A stretch of 63,595 nucleotides of DNA from Gammaproteobacteria bacterium (GCA_004295005.1 SHNG01000042.1:1-63595); one strand, 5' to 3'; numbered from the stretch's first letter, positions 35,945 through 45,747 are shown. Numbers and translations are program-made. The notes: generated from the letters alone by a model not told the origin.

Positions 35945-38206
35945 ATGAAGCAAAAGCCATTGCCACCCACCAACTCACCGGCCATGCTGCTCAATCCCGC
36001 GCAACTTGCGCGCGCTGCTGCCGACTACGTCATCGATGCCGGACAACGTTCGGTGTTGTTCGCCGACATCCGTCGCCAGCGTGGCAACCAGTACCGCGAA
36101 CATCTGCAGGAAACCGCACCCAACGTGCTGAACTTCCCGTCGGAGCCGGTGATGTCCGGTCGTGAATTGCCGCGACCGGTGAACTATGCCCTGGCGCGGA
36201 TCATTCCCGATGCGGACACGCCAGCCGATTCGCGCAAGCGTCCGTTCATCGTCGTCGATCCGCGCGCTGGCCATGGTCCAGGCATCGGCGGCTTCAAGCC
36301 CGACAGCGAAATCGGTGCCGCGCTCAAGGCCGGGCATCCCTGCTACTTCGTTGGCTTCACGCCCGACCCGGTGCCCGGCCAGAGCGTCGAGGACGTGATG
36401 CATGCAGAGGCCGCCTTCGTGCGCAAGGTGTCGCAGTTGCATGCGGATGCCATCGGCAAGCCTTGCGTGATCGGCAACTGCCAAGCCGGTTGGCAGGTGT
36501 TGATGACCGCCGCGGTTTGGCCGGAACTGTTCGGCCCGATCATTCTCGCCGGCGCGCCGCTGTCGTACTGGGCCGGCAAGAATCCGATGCGCTACGCCGG
36601 TGGCTTGCTTGGCGGCAGTTGGCTCACCGCAATGACCAGCGACCTCGGCAATGGCCGCTTCGATGGTGCCTGGCTGGTGCAGAATTTCGAAAACCTGGAT
36701 CCGGCCAACACGCTGTGGTCCAAGCAATACGACCTGTACGCCAACGTCGACAGCGAAGGCCCGCGCTACCTTGGCTTCGAGAAGTACTGGGGTGGCCATG
36801 TGTTCCTGGAAGGCGGCGAAATGCAGTACATCGTCGACAACCTGTTCATCGGCAACAAGCTCGCCACCGCCGGCCTGATCACCTCCGAGGGCGTACGCAT
36901 CGACCTGCGCAACATCCGCTCGCCGATCGTGGTGTTCTGCTCCTACGGCGACAACATCACGCCACCACCACAGGCGCTGGGTTGGATCACCGACCTGTAC
37001 CGTGATGACGAGGACATCATCGGCCACGACCAGACCATTGTGTTTGCCACCCACGACAGCATCGGGCATCTGGGCATTTTCGTTTCCGGCAGCGTCGGAA
37101 GAAAGGAACACCGCGAGTTTGCCGCCAACATCGACCTCATCGACCTGCTGCCTGCCGGAATCTATCGCGCCGAAGTCAACGACCGTCCCGCCAACGCGCG
37201 TGAATCCGATCTCGCAGTCGACGACTACCTGATGACGATCCGTGGCAGCGGCATCGAGGAAGTGCGCGCCATCGTCGAGCCCGATCCAGCCAGCGAGCGC
37301 CGCTTTGCCGCCGCCGCGCGCGTTTCGGAAATCAACCTGGCCCTGTATCGGAACCTGCTGCAACCCTGGGTGCAGCGCATGGCCACTCCGCTTACGGCAC
37401 GCTGGTTGCAGGCCTTGCATCCGCTGCGCATCGGCTACGAATGGTGGTCCGACCAGCATCCCCTGGCGCCGCTGGTAAAACAGCTCGCGCAACAAGTCGA
37501 TGAAAACCGCCACCAGGTAGGCGCTGGCAACCCGTTTGTGCAGGCGCAATCGCTGTTGTCGAGCACCATCGAACAGGTGCTCGACAATTGGCGCGATCGG
37601 CGCGACGGCCTCTACGCGACCACCTTTGATGCCATCTACGGATCGCCCACGGTGCAGGCATTGGCCGGCCAATCCATGCGCGATGAATCGCCGGTGCGCC
37701 CACACCCCGGGAATTCACCCGAGCATTGCGCATTCCTGGCCGCGGAACTGGCCGGACTGGATGCAGATACCCGGCGCGGAGGATTGCCTGAAGCGTTGGT
37801 GCGCGGCCTGTTTTTCGTGTTCCAGACGCGCGGCGAGGCAGACGAGCGCCACTTTCATCACGCCCTGGAAGTCGTGCGTCCGCATTTGAGCAAGAATGGT
37901 TTTGATCGCTCGGCCATGGCCCAGTTCCGTGCGCTGGTACGGCGCCAGGCCCTGCTGATCAAACGCGATGCGGAATCGGCACTGGCCGCCATACCGCATC
38001 TGCTGTCCACGCTGTCGCCCAAGGTTCGCCGCGACGCCGCCCGCTTCATCTCCGACATGGTCACGCATGGAGACCGTTTGTCCGGCAAGGAGCGTGAAAG
38101 CCTGCGCCGGGTGCTGGACTTGTTCTACCGTGACGCGTCATTGTCGCCACCAGACGCGCGCGTCAAGCGCAAACCGCGTCGCAAGGCTTCGAGGAAAACA
38201 AGATGA
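35945..38206 (+). CDS. DUF3141 protein with PHA-synthase-like alpha/beta hydrolase core
   Basis: A 753-residue protein. Start at ATG 35945, behind a GAGGAAA. From about residue 105 it has an alpha/beta hydrolase fold. The nucleophile elbow reads I-G-N-C-Q-A-G-W, with Cys179 in place of Ser, as in polyhydroxyalkanoate synthases (G-x-C-x-x-G). Candidate triad partners are Asp336 (C-S-Y-G-D-N-I-T-P-P) and His375 (I-G-H-L-G). A helical C-terminal extension of about 350 residues ends in a very basic tail. The DUF3141 family is not characterised. Its stop overlaps the phosphate acyltransferase start, which suggests it works on acyl-CoA or hydroxyacyl-CoA (inference). Confidence 0.85.
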   Translation: MKQKPLPPTNSPAMLLNPAQLARAAADYVIDAGQRSVLFADIRRQRGNQYREHLQETAPNVLNFPSEPVMSGRELPRPVNYALARIIPDADTPADSRKRPFIVVDPRAGHGPGIGGFKPDSEIGAALKAGHPCYFVGFTPDPVPGQSVEDVMHAEAAFVRKVSQLHADAIGKPCVIGNCQAGWQVLMTAAVWPELFGPIILAGAPLSYWAGKNPMRYAGGLLGGSWLTAMTSDLGNGRFDGAWLVQNFENLDPANTLWSKQYDLYANVDSEGPRYLGFEKYWGGHVFLEGGEMQYIVDNLFIGNKLATAGLITSEGVRIDLRNIRSPIVVFCSYGDNITPPPQALGWITDLYRDDEDIIGHDQTIVFATHDSIGHLGIFVSGSVGRKEHREFAANIDLIDLLPAGIYRAEVNDRPANARESDLAVDDYLMTIRGSGIEEVRAIVEPDPASERRFAAAARVSEINLALYRNLLQPWVQRMATPLTARWLQALHPLRIGYEWWSDQHPLAPLVKQLAQQVDENRHQVGAGNPFVQAQSLLSSTIEQVLDNWRDRRDGLYATTFDAIYGSPTVQALAGQSMRDESPVRPHPGNSPEHCAFLAAELAGLDADTRRGGLPEALVRGLFFVFQTRGEADERHFHHALEVVRPHLSKNGFDRSAMAQFRALVRRQALLIKRDAESALAAIPHLLSTLSPKVRRDAARFISDMVTHGDRLSGKERESLRRVLDLFYRDASLSPPDARVKRKPRRKASRKTR

Positions 38207-39153
38207 GCACGCCAGCCGCAGACGCCACCAATCACGCCTTCGATCTGCAACACCTGCTCGCGCACGTTGCGGGCATGCCGCCGATCCGCGTTGCGGTAGT
38301 GCATCCCTGCGATGCACCCAGCCTGGACGGCGCGCTCGATGCACGTCGCGCCGGACTGATCGAACCGGTACTGGTCGCACCACGCGCAAAGCTGGAGAGC
38401 GTTGCCGCGGCCGCGGGCTTCGACCTTTCCGGCATTGCCATCGAGGACGTCGCGCACAGTCATGCCGCCGCCGCGCGTGCCGCAGAACTGGCCTGCGAGG
38501 GCAAGGTCGAGGCATTGATGAAAGGCAGCCTGCACACCGACGAGTTGATGTCCGCGGTGGTCGCGCGCGAATCCGGCCTGCGCACCAAGCGCCGGGTCAG
38601 CCATTGCTTCGTGCTGCGCACGCCGCGTTATCCACGACCGTTCATCGTCACCGACGCGGCGATCAACCTCGCTCCCGACCTTGTGCAGAAAGCCGACATC
38701 GTGCGCAACGCAATCGACCTCGCACACGTGATCGGCGTGAAGTTGCCGAAGGTGGCGATCCTCGCCGCAGTCGAAACCGTCAACCCGATCATGCAGGCCA
38801 CGCTGGATGCCGCCGCGCTGTGCAAGATGGCCGACCGTGGCCAGATCACCGGCGGCTTGCTCGATGGTCCACTCGCATTCGACAACGCGGTCTCGCCTGA
38901 GGCTGCGCGCACCAAGGGCATCGTCTCCGCGGTTGCGGGCCAGGCCGACATCCTGGTGGTGCCCGATCTGGAAAGCGGCAACATGCTGGCCAAGCAACTG
39001 GTCTACCTCGGCGATGCAACCAGCGCCGGCATCGTGCTTGGCGCGAAAGTACCAGTGATCCTGACCAGTCGCGCCGATCCCGACATCTCGCGCATCGCCT
39101 CGTGCGCAATCGCGCTGCTGCTGGCGCAACACTATCGGACTTCCCCGCCATGA
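38203..39153 (+). CDS. Phosphate acetyl/butyryl transferase family protein
   Basis: A 316-residue PTA_PTB domain protein that exchanges CoA of an acyl-CoA for phosphate. Conserved segments include A-L-M-K-G-S-L-H-T-D-E (about 106-116), V-S-H-C-F-V, F-I-V-T-D-A-A-I-N and the C-terminal D-G-P-L-A-F-D-N-A-V-S and A-D-I-L-V-V-P-D-L-E-S-G-N. It lacks the N-terminal domain of long Pta and lacks a MaoC hydratase domain, so it is closer to Ptb-type short enzymes. It overlaps its neighbours on both sides by 4 bases (ATGA), so it is coupled to DUF3141 and ackA. Confidence 0.9.
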   Translation: MSTPAADATNHAFDLQHLLAHVAGMPPIRVAVVHPCDAPSLDGALDARRAGLIEPVLVAPRAKLESVAAAAGFDLSGIAIEDVAHSHAAAARAAELACEGKVEALMKGSLHTDELMSAVVARESGLRTKRRVSHCFVLRTPRYPRPFIVTDAAINLAPDLVQKADIVRNAIDLAHVIGVKLPKVAILAAVETVNPIMQATLDAAALCKMADRGQITGGLLDGPLAFDNAVSPEAARTKGIVSAVAGQADILVVPDLESGNMLAKQLVYLGDATSAGIVLGAKVPVILTSRADPDISRIASCAIALLLAQHYRTSPP

Positions 39154-40370
39154 GCCGCGTTGCCGCTGCAAGCGAAGTACTCGTCGTGCTCAATTGCGGC
39201 TCGTCGAGCATCAAGTTCGCGGTGTTTGACGCAGCGGCCAATCCCCTGCCGCGCAAACCGTTGTGGAACGGCAAGGTGCAAGGCATCGGCGGAGCGAAGC
39301 CCGATTTCGGCGAAACCGGCGTTGCGCCGTTTGCGATTGAACTCGATGCCACGCACCCCTATCGCTCGGCGCTGGCGCTGATTCGCGAGCGCATCCTCGC
39401 CCGCCTTGATGACAGGAAGATCGTCGCCATTGCGCACCGCGTCGTCCACGGTGGCAGCAAGTACTTCAAACCGACCCGCATCGATGCGGCGGTGCTTGCC
39501 GATCTCAAGAGTTTCATTCCACTGGCGCCGCTGCACCAGCCTTTCGCCCTGGAAGCCATCGAGATCCTGCTGCGCGAACAACCGCAATTGCCGCAGGTCG
39601 CCTGCTTCGACACCGGTTTTCACATCACCTTGCCCAAGGTCGAACAGTTGCTGCCACTGCCGCATGCGTTCTGGGAACGCGGCCTGCGCCGCTATGGATT
39701 CCACGGGCTGTCCTACGACTACATGGCCACTGCCCTGCCCGAGCGTCATGGCGATCTGGCCCGTGGCCGGGTGATCGTCGCCCACCTCGGCAGTGGCGCC
39801 AGCCTGTGCGCCATGCAGGATCTGGCCAGTGTGGCCACCACCATGGGCTTCTCTGCGCTGGACGGACTGATGATGGGAACGCGCACCGGTGCGCTCGACC
39901 CTGGCGCCGTGATTTACCTGATGGAAATCGAAAAGCTGAGCCTTGAGGACGTCGGCCACCTGCTCTATCACCAGTCAGGCTTGCTCGGCGTGTCGGGAGT
40001 GTCTCCCGAGCCGCGCGTGCTGCAACCGCTGGAAGCCAACGCCTATGAAACCGGCGCGCGCGCGCGCGAGGCGCTGGCCTTGTACGTGCGCAGGATGGTG
40101 CGCGAGATCGGCGCACTGGTGGCGGTACTCGGCGGACTCGATCTGCTGGTGTTCACGGCCGGTGTCGGCGAACACAGCGCAGACATCCGCGAACGGGTGT
40201 GCTCATCGCTTGGCTTCCTCGGCATCACCCTCGACCCAGCCGCCAATGCAACCAATGCACCCTTGATCTCCGCCGCCAACAGCCGCGTGCGCGTGGGCGT
40301 GGAACCAACCAACGAGGAATGGGTTGCAGCGCGGGATTCACTCGCCTTGATCGGCAGCGGGCGCTATTGA
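39150..40370 (+). CDS. ackA: Acetate/propionate family kinase
   Basis: A 406-residue ASKHA kinase that interconverts acyl phosphate plus ADP with carboxylate plus ATP. It has N-C-G-S-S-S-I-K-F (about 15-23), A-H-R-V-V-H-G-G, F-D-T-G-F-H, Y-G-F-H-G-L-S-Y and F-T-A-G-V-G-E-H. All match AckA. Start at ATG 39150, overlapping the previous stop; an upstream in-frame start would overlap the neighbour by about 50 bases. With the phosphotransacylase it gives substrate-level ATP from acyl-CoA. Confidence 0.95.
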   Translation: MSRVAAASEVLVVLNCGSSSIKFAVFDAAANPLPRKPLWNGKVQGIGGAKPDFGETGVAPFAIELDATHPYRSALALIRERILARLDDRKIVAIAHRVVHGGSKYFKPTRIDAAVLADLKSFIPLAPLHQPFALEAIEILLREQPQLPQVACFDTGFHITLPKVEQLLPLPHAFWERGLRRYGFHGLSYDYMATALPERHGDLARGRVIVAHLGSGASLCAMQDLASVATTMGFSALDGLMMGTRTGALDPGAVIYLMEIEKLSLEDVGHLLYHQSGLLGVSGVSPEPRVLQPLEANAYETGARAREALALYVRRMVREIGALVAVLGGLDLLVFTAGVGEHSADIRERVCSSLGFLGITLDPAANATNAPLISAANSRVRVGVEPTNEEWVAARDSLALIGSGRY

Positions 40371-40513
40371 AGGCTTGATGCAATCAATCCGTTGCCTTGG
40401 CTTCGGTCGCCTGGCGTGGATTTTCAGCGCGCTTCGCGACATGCCGAAATTCCTGAGCTACGAAAATCGGGATGTTCGGATACAAGGCATGTGTCTCCGG
40501 CAACGCCAACGCA
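40371..40513. other. Intergenic DNA after ackA, nothing recognisable
   Basis: This is the first part of a 348-base gap between ackA and the cupin gene. I see no gene or strong terminator hairpin. The regulatory part of the gap starts at 40514. Confidence 0.5.
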
Positions 40514-40535
40514 CTGCTGAATTCTGCTCATCAGT
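40514..40535. promoter_or_regulatory. LysR-type operator site C, upstream of cupin operon
   Basis: CTGCTGA-ATTCTGC-TCATCAG-T follows the same pattern (YTRCTGA-N7-TCANCAGT) as sites at 45641 and 57883, and contains the T-N11-A core (TGA-N7-TCA) used by LysR proteins. It lies about 185 bases upstream of the cupin start. Confidence 0.6.
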
Positions 40536-40718
40536 CCATGTGCTTTGAACTCCTTAATCCCACCTCGATTCAGGACTAACGTAGGCCATCGAATTCGTCC
40601 ACCGGAAGCACGGTTTGGAAATCCAGTACAAGGGTTCGCGAGCACCCAGCACAGGGCCGGCCGGACACATACCCACACGCTCACGATCCGTCCTATCCGC
40701 AAGGCCAGGAGAATCATG

Positions 40719-41198
40719 ATGAACAAGACGCTGTTTGGATTTGCGATGTGCGCGATGACGACCAGCCCGATCGGCAATGCCGGCGAACCTGCGGCATCCC
40801 AACAGGTTGCGCGAGCAGGCACGCAAGCCTCGACCATCGGACCGGCGGAGTTCTTCACCGGGCGCGTGCGCGTTGATCCGCTGTTCGCCGCCAGCAACGC
40901 CATGAATGCTTCTGGTGCCTACGTCAGTTTCGAGCCGGGCGCACGTTCGGCCTGGCACACGCATCCCGCGGGCCAGCGCCTGATTGTCGCCTCCGGCGTG
41001 GGCCTGGTGCAGGAATGGGGCAAGCCGGTGCAGGAAATCCGACCCGGCGACGTCGTCACCTGTCCACCCGGCGTCAAGCACTGGCACGGCGCCACAGCGA
41101 CGACCGCGATGACGCACCTGGCCATCACCGGCTCGGTCGAGGGCAAGAACGTCGAATGGATGGAGAAGGTCAGCGATGAACAATACAACGCCCGTTAG
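40719..41198 (+). CDS. Exported cupin-domain protein
   Basis: A 159-residue protein. Start at ATG 40719, seven bases after AGGAG (the adjacent ATG 40716 is also possible). A short signal-like N-terminus ends about G-N-A-G. The cupin core has the metal-binding motif 1 [15 protein letters not shown] (His-x-His, with Gln in place of the usual Glu) and motif 2 [10 protein letters not shown]. It resembles small quercetin dioxygenase-like or carboxymuconolactone-associated cupins. Its 3' end overlaps the next gene by 23 bases, so the two are coupled. Confidence 0.88.
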   Translation: MNKTLFGFAMCAMTTSPIGNAGEPAASQQVARAGTQASTIGPAEFFTGRVRVDPLFAASNAMNASGAYVSFEPGARSAWHTHPAGQRLIVASGVGLVQEWGKPVQEIRPGDVVTCPPGVKHWHGATATTAMTHLAITGSVEGKNVEWMEKVSDEQYNAR

Positions 41199-41946
41199 AC
41201 GCAGCGTGGTCGCGTTGGCAATGTGCCTCGCATTGACGACCGCGCCGGCCCTCGCCGCGCAACCGCAAGCGGAATCCAGCATGACATCCACCGCGCCCGC
41301 TTCGGAAACCCTGTCGGCCAGGCAACAGGCCATTCCCTTGATTGCCGCGACGATGGCCGTGAGCGACATGCCGCGGCTCAACGCCGCCTTGAATCGCGGA
41401 CTCGACGCGCAGCTCAGCATCAGCGAGGCCAGGGAAATCCTGGTGCAGTTGTACGCCTACACCGGCTTTCCGCGCAGCCTCAACGCGCTGGGCGAATTGC
41501 TGAAGGTGGTCGAGGCGCGCAAGGCACGCGGCATCGTCGATGTGCCGGGGCGCGAACCGAGCAAGCCGATTCCAACCGGTGATGCGCTGATCGTGGCCGG
41601 CACGGCAAACCAGACGAAAATCTCTGGCGCGCCGGTCATTGGTCCGCTGTTCGACTTCGCGCCCATCATCAACCAGTACCTGCAGGCGCACTTGTTCGGC
41701 GACATCTTCGAACGCGACAACCTGGACTGGCAGAGTCGCGAACTGGCCACCGTCGGTGCGCTGTCCGCAACACCCGGCGTGGAATCCCAATTGCGCTCGC
41801 ACATGGCGGCCAGCCTGCGCGTGGGCCTGAGCGCTTCGCAGTTGCGTCAGCTCATCCAGTTGCTGGCAGAAGGCGGCAACAGCGAAGCAGCGCGGCGCGC
41901 CCGCGACGCGCTGGATCAGCACCTTGCACAGACCTCAAGCTCCTGA
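41176..41946 (+). CDS. Exported carboxymuconolactone decarboxylase-family protein
   Basis: A 256-residue protein with a signal peptide (about residues 1-28, [18 protein letters not shown]). Two AhpD/CMD-like helical domains follow: [22 protein letters not shown] in the first and [18 protein letters not shown] in the second. The usual AhpD C-x-x-C is absent, so peroxidase activity is unlikely. Cupin-CMD pairs are common in oxidoreductase clusters, with no settled function. The aldo/keto reductase gene follows 28 bases later. Confidence 0.88.
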   Translation: MNNTTPVRRSVVALAMCLALTTAPALAAQPQAESSMTSTAPASETLSARQQAIPLIAATMAVSDMPRLNAALNRGLDAQLSISEAREILVQLYAYTGFPRSLNALGELLKVVEARKARGIVDVPGREPSKPIPTGDALIVAGTANQTKISGAPVIGPLFDFAPIINQYLQAHLFGDIFERDNLDWQSRELATVGALSATPGVESQLRSHMAASLRVGLSASQLRQLIQLLAEGGNSEAARRARDALDQHLAQTSSS

Positions 41947-41974
41947 ACAACACGCATCCATTCGGGAGAGCGCC

Positions 41975-42853
41975 ATGCAAACCTTTACCTTGAACAATGG
42001 CGTCACCCTGCCGGTGCTGGGCCTCGGCGTATTCCAGACGCCGCCTGCGCAGACTACTGCCGCCGTGCTCGCCGCACTGGAGACCGGCTATCGCCACATT
42101 GATACCGCGGCGGCCTACGGCAATGAGCGCGAGGTCGGCGAGGCCATCCGTCGCTCCGGCTTCCCCCGCGACGAAGTCTTCATCGAGACCAAGCTGTGGG
42201 TCACCGACTACGGCTTCGATGCGGCACTGCACGCCTTCGACAAGTCGGCCGCCAAGCTCGGCTTCGAGGTCATCGACCTGCTGCTGTTGCACCAACCACG
42301 GATAGAGAACTTCGACCTCACCCTCGCGGCCTACAAGGCACTGGAGAAGCTACTTGCCGATGGCCGCGTGCGCGCGATCGGCGTGAGCAATTTCACGCCG
42401 TCGATCCTGGCGCGCTTCCTGCCTGAAGTCGCAGTGGTGCCGGCGGTGAACCAGATCGAGCTGCATCCCTATTTCAGCCAGCGTGCCAACGTGGCGGCGA
42501 ACACTGCGGCCGGCATCCTCACCCAGGCGTGGTCACCAATCGGCGGCATCACCCATTACTACGGTTCACAGGCGACCAGCACCTTCACCGACGCAAGCCT
42601 GGTGGAGATCGGCCAGCGCCATGGCAAGACGCCGGCCCAGGTGATGCTGCGCTGGCACATCCAGCAGGGTCGCCAGGTCATCCCCAAGTCGACCCGCACG
42701 GAGCGCATCGCCAAGAACTTCGACATCTTCGACTTCGCGCTCGACGGTACCGAACTCGCCGCCATCGATGCGCTCGACAAGGGTGTTCGCGGTGGCCCCG
42801 ATCCGGACCAACCGCAAGCGGCGTTCTTGAAACTCACGATTCCCGAAGCATGA
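41975..42853 (+). CDS. Aldo/keto reductase (2,5-diketogluconate reductase-like)
   Basis: A 292-residue (beta/alpha)8 NADPH reductase. Start at ATG 41975, behind GGGAGAG. Residues of the catalytic tetrad are visible: Asp and Tyr in Y-R-H-I-D-T-A-A-A-Y-G-N-E, Lys in I-E-T-K-L-W, and His in L-L-L-H-Q-P. The NADP-binding R-Q-V-I-P-K-S-T-R is present. It reduces aldehydes or ketones; the substrate is not identifiable. It is the third gene of the cupin-CMD-AKR unit. Confidence 0.93.
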   Translation: MQTFTLNNGVTLPVLGLGVFQTPPAQTTAAVLAALETGYRHIDTAAAYGNEREVGEAIRRSGFPRDEVFIETKLWVTDYGFDAALHAFDKSAAKLGFEVIDLLLLHQPRIENFDLTLAAYKALEKLLADGRVRAIGVSNFTPSILARFLPEVAVVPAVNQIELHPYFSQRANVAANTAAGILTQAWSPIGGITHYYGSQATSTFTDASLVEIGQRHGKTPAQVMLRWHIQQGRQVIPKSTRTERIAKNFDIFDFALDGTELAAIDALDKGVRGGPDPDQPQAAFLKLTIPEA

Positions 42854-42956
42854 TCTCGCGGGTGTAGCCAGGACGCCCGCCTGCAGGTCAGCGCAGCGGT
42901 GGGTTCGAGCGCGGCGTTGTTGCAGAATGACGGGCGATCATCCGGGGAGTGCGCGC

Positions 42957-44543
42957 ATGCATCCAGTTGAAACGTTCGAACTGGTGCTGGTTCTGCTGGC
43001 GACCGTCATCGCCTTGCATTGGCTGGCGACACGGGTCGGCTTGCCGCCCTCGGCTGCGCTGCTGGTCGGTGGTGGCGCGCTCGCTTTCCTGCCCGGCATT
43101 CCCGAAATCTCGCTCGATCCGGAGCTGGCATTGGTGCTGTTTCTGCCGCCGCTGCTGATGGACGGCGCCTACTACACCGCCTTCGGCCGGTTTCGTCGCC
43201 ACCTTCCGGGCATTCTGTCGCTGGCGGTGGGCGCGGTGCTGTTCACCACGCTGATCGTCGGCGTGGTGATCCACTGGATCGTTCCCGCCTTGCCGTGGGC
43301 GGCCTGCTTCGCCCTTGGCGCAATCGTCTCGCCGCCGGATGCGGTCGCGGCGCGCGCTGTCTTGCAGCGGGTGAAATTGCCGCGCCGGCTGCAAGCCTTG
43401 CTGGAAGGCGAGAGCCTGCTCAATGACGCCACCGGCCTGGTCCTGTTCCGCTTCGCCGTCGTCGCCACGCTCAGCGGCGTCTTCGATGCCGGCGAAGCAG
43501 TCACCAGTTTCGTTCTGGTCGGGATCGGAGGCGTCGTTGTCGGAGGGGTCGTGGCAACGGTCTGGCTCGCCCTGATGCGCCGCCTCATGCACGACGAATT
43601 GCTGGTCATCGCGTTTGCCACCTTGCTGTGCTGGGCCAGCTACCTGGCCGGCGAGGCCTTGCACGTGTCCGGCGTGATCGCCACTGTCACTGCCGGGATC
43701 GTATTCGGCTGGCGCCAGCATGTACTTCTTCCGGCCAAGATGCGGATGCAGGGCAGTGCGTTCTGGCGCACCCTGGTGTTCGGTCTGGAAGCGCTGGTGT
43801 TCATCCTGATGGGCTTTTCACTGCGCGGCGTACTGGAGCGCGCAGGTGGCGTCGACGCGATCCTGAGCAGCATGGCATTGCCGGTGCTGGGCGTGATTGC
43901 GGCCGTGCTGCTGGTGCGGTTCGTCTGGATCTTTGCCAGTGATGGCCTGCTCGTCGTGTTGCGGCGGGCGGGGCTTGCACGAGCCCGTCCTCTCGGATGG
44001 CGACAGGCCAGCATCCTGGCCTGGGCAGGCATGCGCGGCGTGGTGACCCTGGCGGTGGCGCTCACCTTGCCGGCCGATATGCCCGGTCGTGATCTCATGC
44101 TGGTGGCGGCATTCGCGGTGATCCTGGTCACCGTGGTGCTGCAGGGATCAAGCCTGGGATGGCTGATCCGGCACGTGCGTCCGGAGGACCAGGACCCGCC
44201 CGCGATGATCGACTCGGCCGGAGCGGAAGCGGCGATCGCGCACGCCATGCACAAGGCAGTCGAGGTGCACGCGCACGCAGCGGACGGCAGCCTCGTGCAT
44301 CCGCGTCTGCTGGAGGAGTACCGCAAGCGTGCGCAGAACACGCAGCGCTATGCCGGTGATGCCAAGGCGTTCATGCCGGAAGTCCGAGCACATTTCCATG
44401 TCGTGCTGGCGGCGGTTGCGGCGGGGCGCGCCGAACTGGTCCGCCTGCACCGCGAAGGGCAGATCGAGGATGAAGTGCTGCATGACCTGGAACGCGACCT
44501 CGACCTCGAGGAGTTGCATGCCCTTTATCAGCAAGGAGAATGA
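42957..44543 (+). CDS. Na+/H+ antiporter, CPA1 family
   Basis: A 528-residue cation/proton exchanger with about 12 hydrophobic helices. Family motifs are F-L-P-P-L-L-M-D-G-A-Y-Y, A-I-V-S-P-P-D-A-V-A, and G-E-S-L-L-N-D-A-T (the ND ion-binding pair). Later, G-M-R-G-V-V-T-L-A-V-A matches bacterial NhaP/YjcE proteins. A cytoplasmic helical tail of about 110 residues follows. Start at ATG 42957, behind GGGGAG. It exports Na+ in exchange for protons. It seems separate from the oxidoreductase unit (103-base gap). Confidence 0.93.
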   Translation: MHPVETFELVLVLLATVIALHWLATRVGLPPSAALLVGGGALAFLPGIPEISLDPELALVLFLPPLLMDGAYYTAFGRFRRHLPGILSLAVGAVLFTTLIVGVVIHWIVPALPWAACFALGAIVSPPDAVAARAVLQRVKLPRRLQALLEGESLLNDATGLVLFRFAVVATLSGVFDAGEAVTSFVLVGIGGVVVGGVVATVWLALMRRLMHDELLVIAFATLLCWASYLAGEALHVSGVIATVTAGIVFGWRQHVLLPAKMRMQGSAFWRTLVFGLEALVFILMGFSLRGVLERAGGVDAILSSMALPVLGVIAAVLLVRFVWIFASDGLLVVLRRAGLARARPLGWRQASILAWAGMRGVVTLAVALTLPADMPGRDLMLVAAFAVILVTVVLQGSSLGWLIRHVRPEDQDPPAMIDSAGAEAAIAHAMHKAVEVHAHAADGSLVHPRLLEEYRKRAQNTQRYAGDAKAFMPEVRAHFHVVLAAVAAGRAELVRLHREGQIEDEVLHDLERDLDLEELHALYQQGE

Positions 44544-44714
44544 GGCGCGTTCCTGGGTGAACGAAACCGCTTGTCTGGCAATCTGCCAGTCGCGCTTGAA
44601 TCACATCATTGGCCAAGCGCCACACACGCGAACGCCTGGTGCGCGCCACGTGTTTCCGGAAAAGCCGACCAGGAATGAAGGGACATCTGAATCGTGCGCA
44701 GCGGCGGACGGCGA

Positions 44715-45614
44715 TCAGCGGGGGCCTTCGCTGCGCAAGGTATCCACCACCAGCGAGAACGCCTGCGAGGGTCGGCGCCGACTGGGGTAGTACAGGTGAT
44801 AACCGGAAAACGGTGGACTCCAATCCTCAAGCACTTGCACCAGCACGCCGCTGGCCAGATGCGATTCAACCCGATCACGCATCACGTAGGCGATGCCCAC
44901 GCCGTCCACTGCCGCGCGCAGCGCATGGTCGATGTTGTCGACCACCAGCGGGCCCTCCACCTGGACGCGGGTTTCGCGGTCGTTCTGTTCAAACTCCCAC
45001 GCATACAGGTCGCCCTGGGTCAGGAAACGCAGGTTGATGCAGCGGTGCCCGGCCAGTTCCTGCGGGGTAACGGGCGGTTGCCGCCCCGCGAGATAGCTCG
45101 GCGAGGCAACGGCAGCCATGCGCAGGTCCGGGCCGATGCGCACGGCGATCATGCCCGGTGCCAGTTGCTCGCCCAGGCGCACGCCGGCATCGAAGCGGTC
45201 GGCAGCGATATCGACGAGGCGCGAGTCGGCGCTCAACTCCAGACGAATGTCCGGATATTGCGCGAGCAACGGCCGCAAGCGCGGCCACAACAGGGTGTCG
45301 ATGGCATGATTGCTTGCCGAGATGCGCACCGTACCACTGGGTGCGTCGCGCAGTTCGCCGACCCGGTCGAGCGCGCTTTGGATATCGAGAAAATGCGGTT
45401 CCAATTGGTCGCACAGGCGCTGGCCGGCTTCGGTGGTGGTCACGCTGCGCGTGGTGCGATTGAGCAGGCGCAGGCCGACGCGCTCCTCCAGCCCGCGGAT
45501 GGCGTGGCTCAGGGCCGACGGGGTCACGCCCAGTTGCGCGGCGGCACGGGTAAAGCTGCCCTCGCGCGCAACCACAAGGAATGCAGCCAAGTCCTGGTAG
45601 GCCGGTTGCGACAT
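44715..45614 (-). CDS. LysR family transcriptional regulator
   Basis: A 299-residue regulator. The N-terminal winged HTH is F-L-V-V-A-R-E-G-S-F-T-R-A-A-A-Q-L-G-V-T-P and S-A-L-S-H-A-I-R-G-L-E-E, followed by R-L-L-N-R-T-T-R-S-V. The effector-binding domain runs from about residue 90 (G-T-V-R-I-S-A). Start at ATG 45614. It is divergent from the Tat-signal aldo/keto reductase gene, with a perfect palindrome in the shared promoter region. Similar sites upstream of two other operons suggest it controls all three (inference). Confidence 0.95.
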   Translation of the reverse strand: MSQPAYQDLAAFLVVAREGSFTRAAAQLGVTPSALSHAIRGLEERVGLRLLNRTTRSVTTTEAGQRLCDQLEPHFLDIQSALDRVGELRDAPSGTVRISASNHAIDTLLWPRLRPLLAQYPDIRLELSADSRLVDIAADRFDAGVRLGEQLAPGMIAVRIGPDLRMAAVASPSYLAGRQPPVTPQELAGHRCINLRFLTQGDLYAWEFEQNDRETRVQVEGPLVVDNIDHALRAAVDGVGIAYVMRDRVESHLASGVLVQVLEDWSPPFSGYHLYYPSRRRPSQAFSLVVDTLRSEGPR

Positions 45615-45640
45615 GCCGTGATCCCCGCTTCTGTGTGTCA

Positions 45641-45662
45641 TTGCTGAAATTGACTCAGCAGT
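45641..45662. promoter_or_regulatory. LysR-type operator site A, lysR / Tat-AKR divergent promoter
   Basis: TTGCTGA-AATTGAC-TCAGCAG-T contains the perfect palindrome TGCTGA-N7-TCAGCA (45642-45660), and inside it the T-N11-A core expected for LysR proteins. It lies 27 bases from the lysR start codon and 86 bases from the AKR start codon, the usual autoregulatory position. Confidence 0.8.
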
Positions 45663-45747
45663 GCGATGAGCATAGCCCGCTTTTTCGGCAATGAGCCAGC
45701 GCGCAAGCTGCCTGCGTCTCGTGAGGCAACTTCCCCGGAGAATGGCA

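Noticed and set aside
41176-41946. AhpD-type peroxidase function for the CMD-family protein
   Set aside because: The C-x-x-C redox pair required for AhpD activity is not present in either domain.
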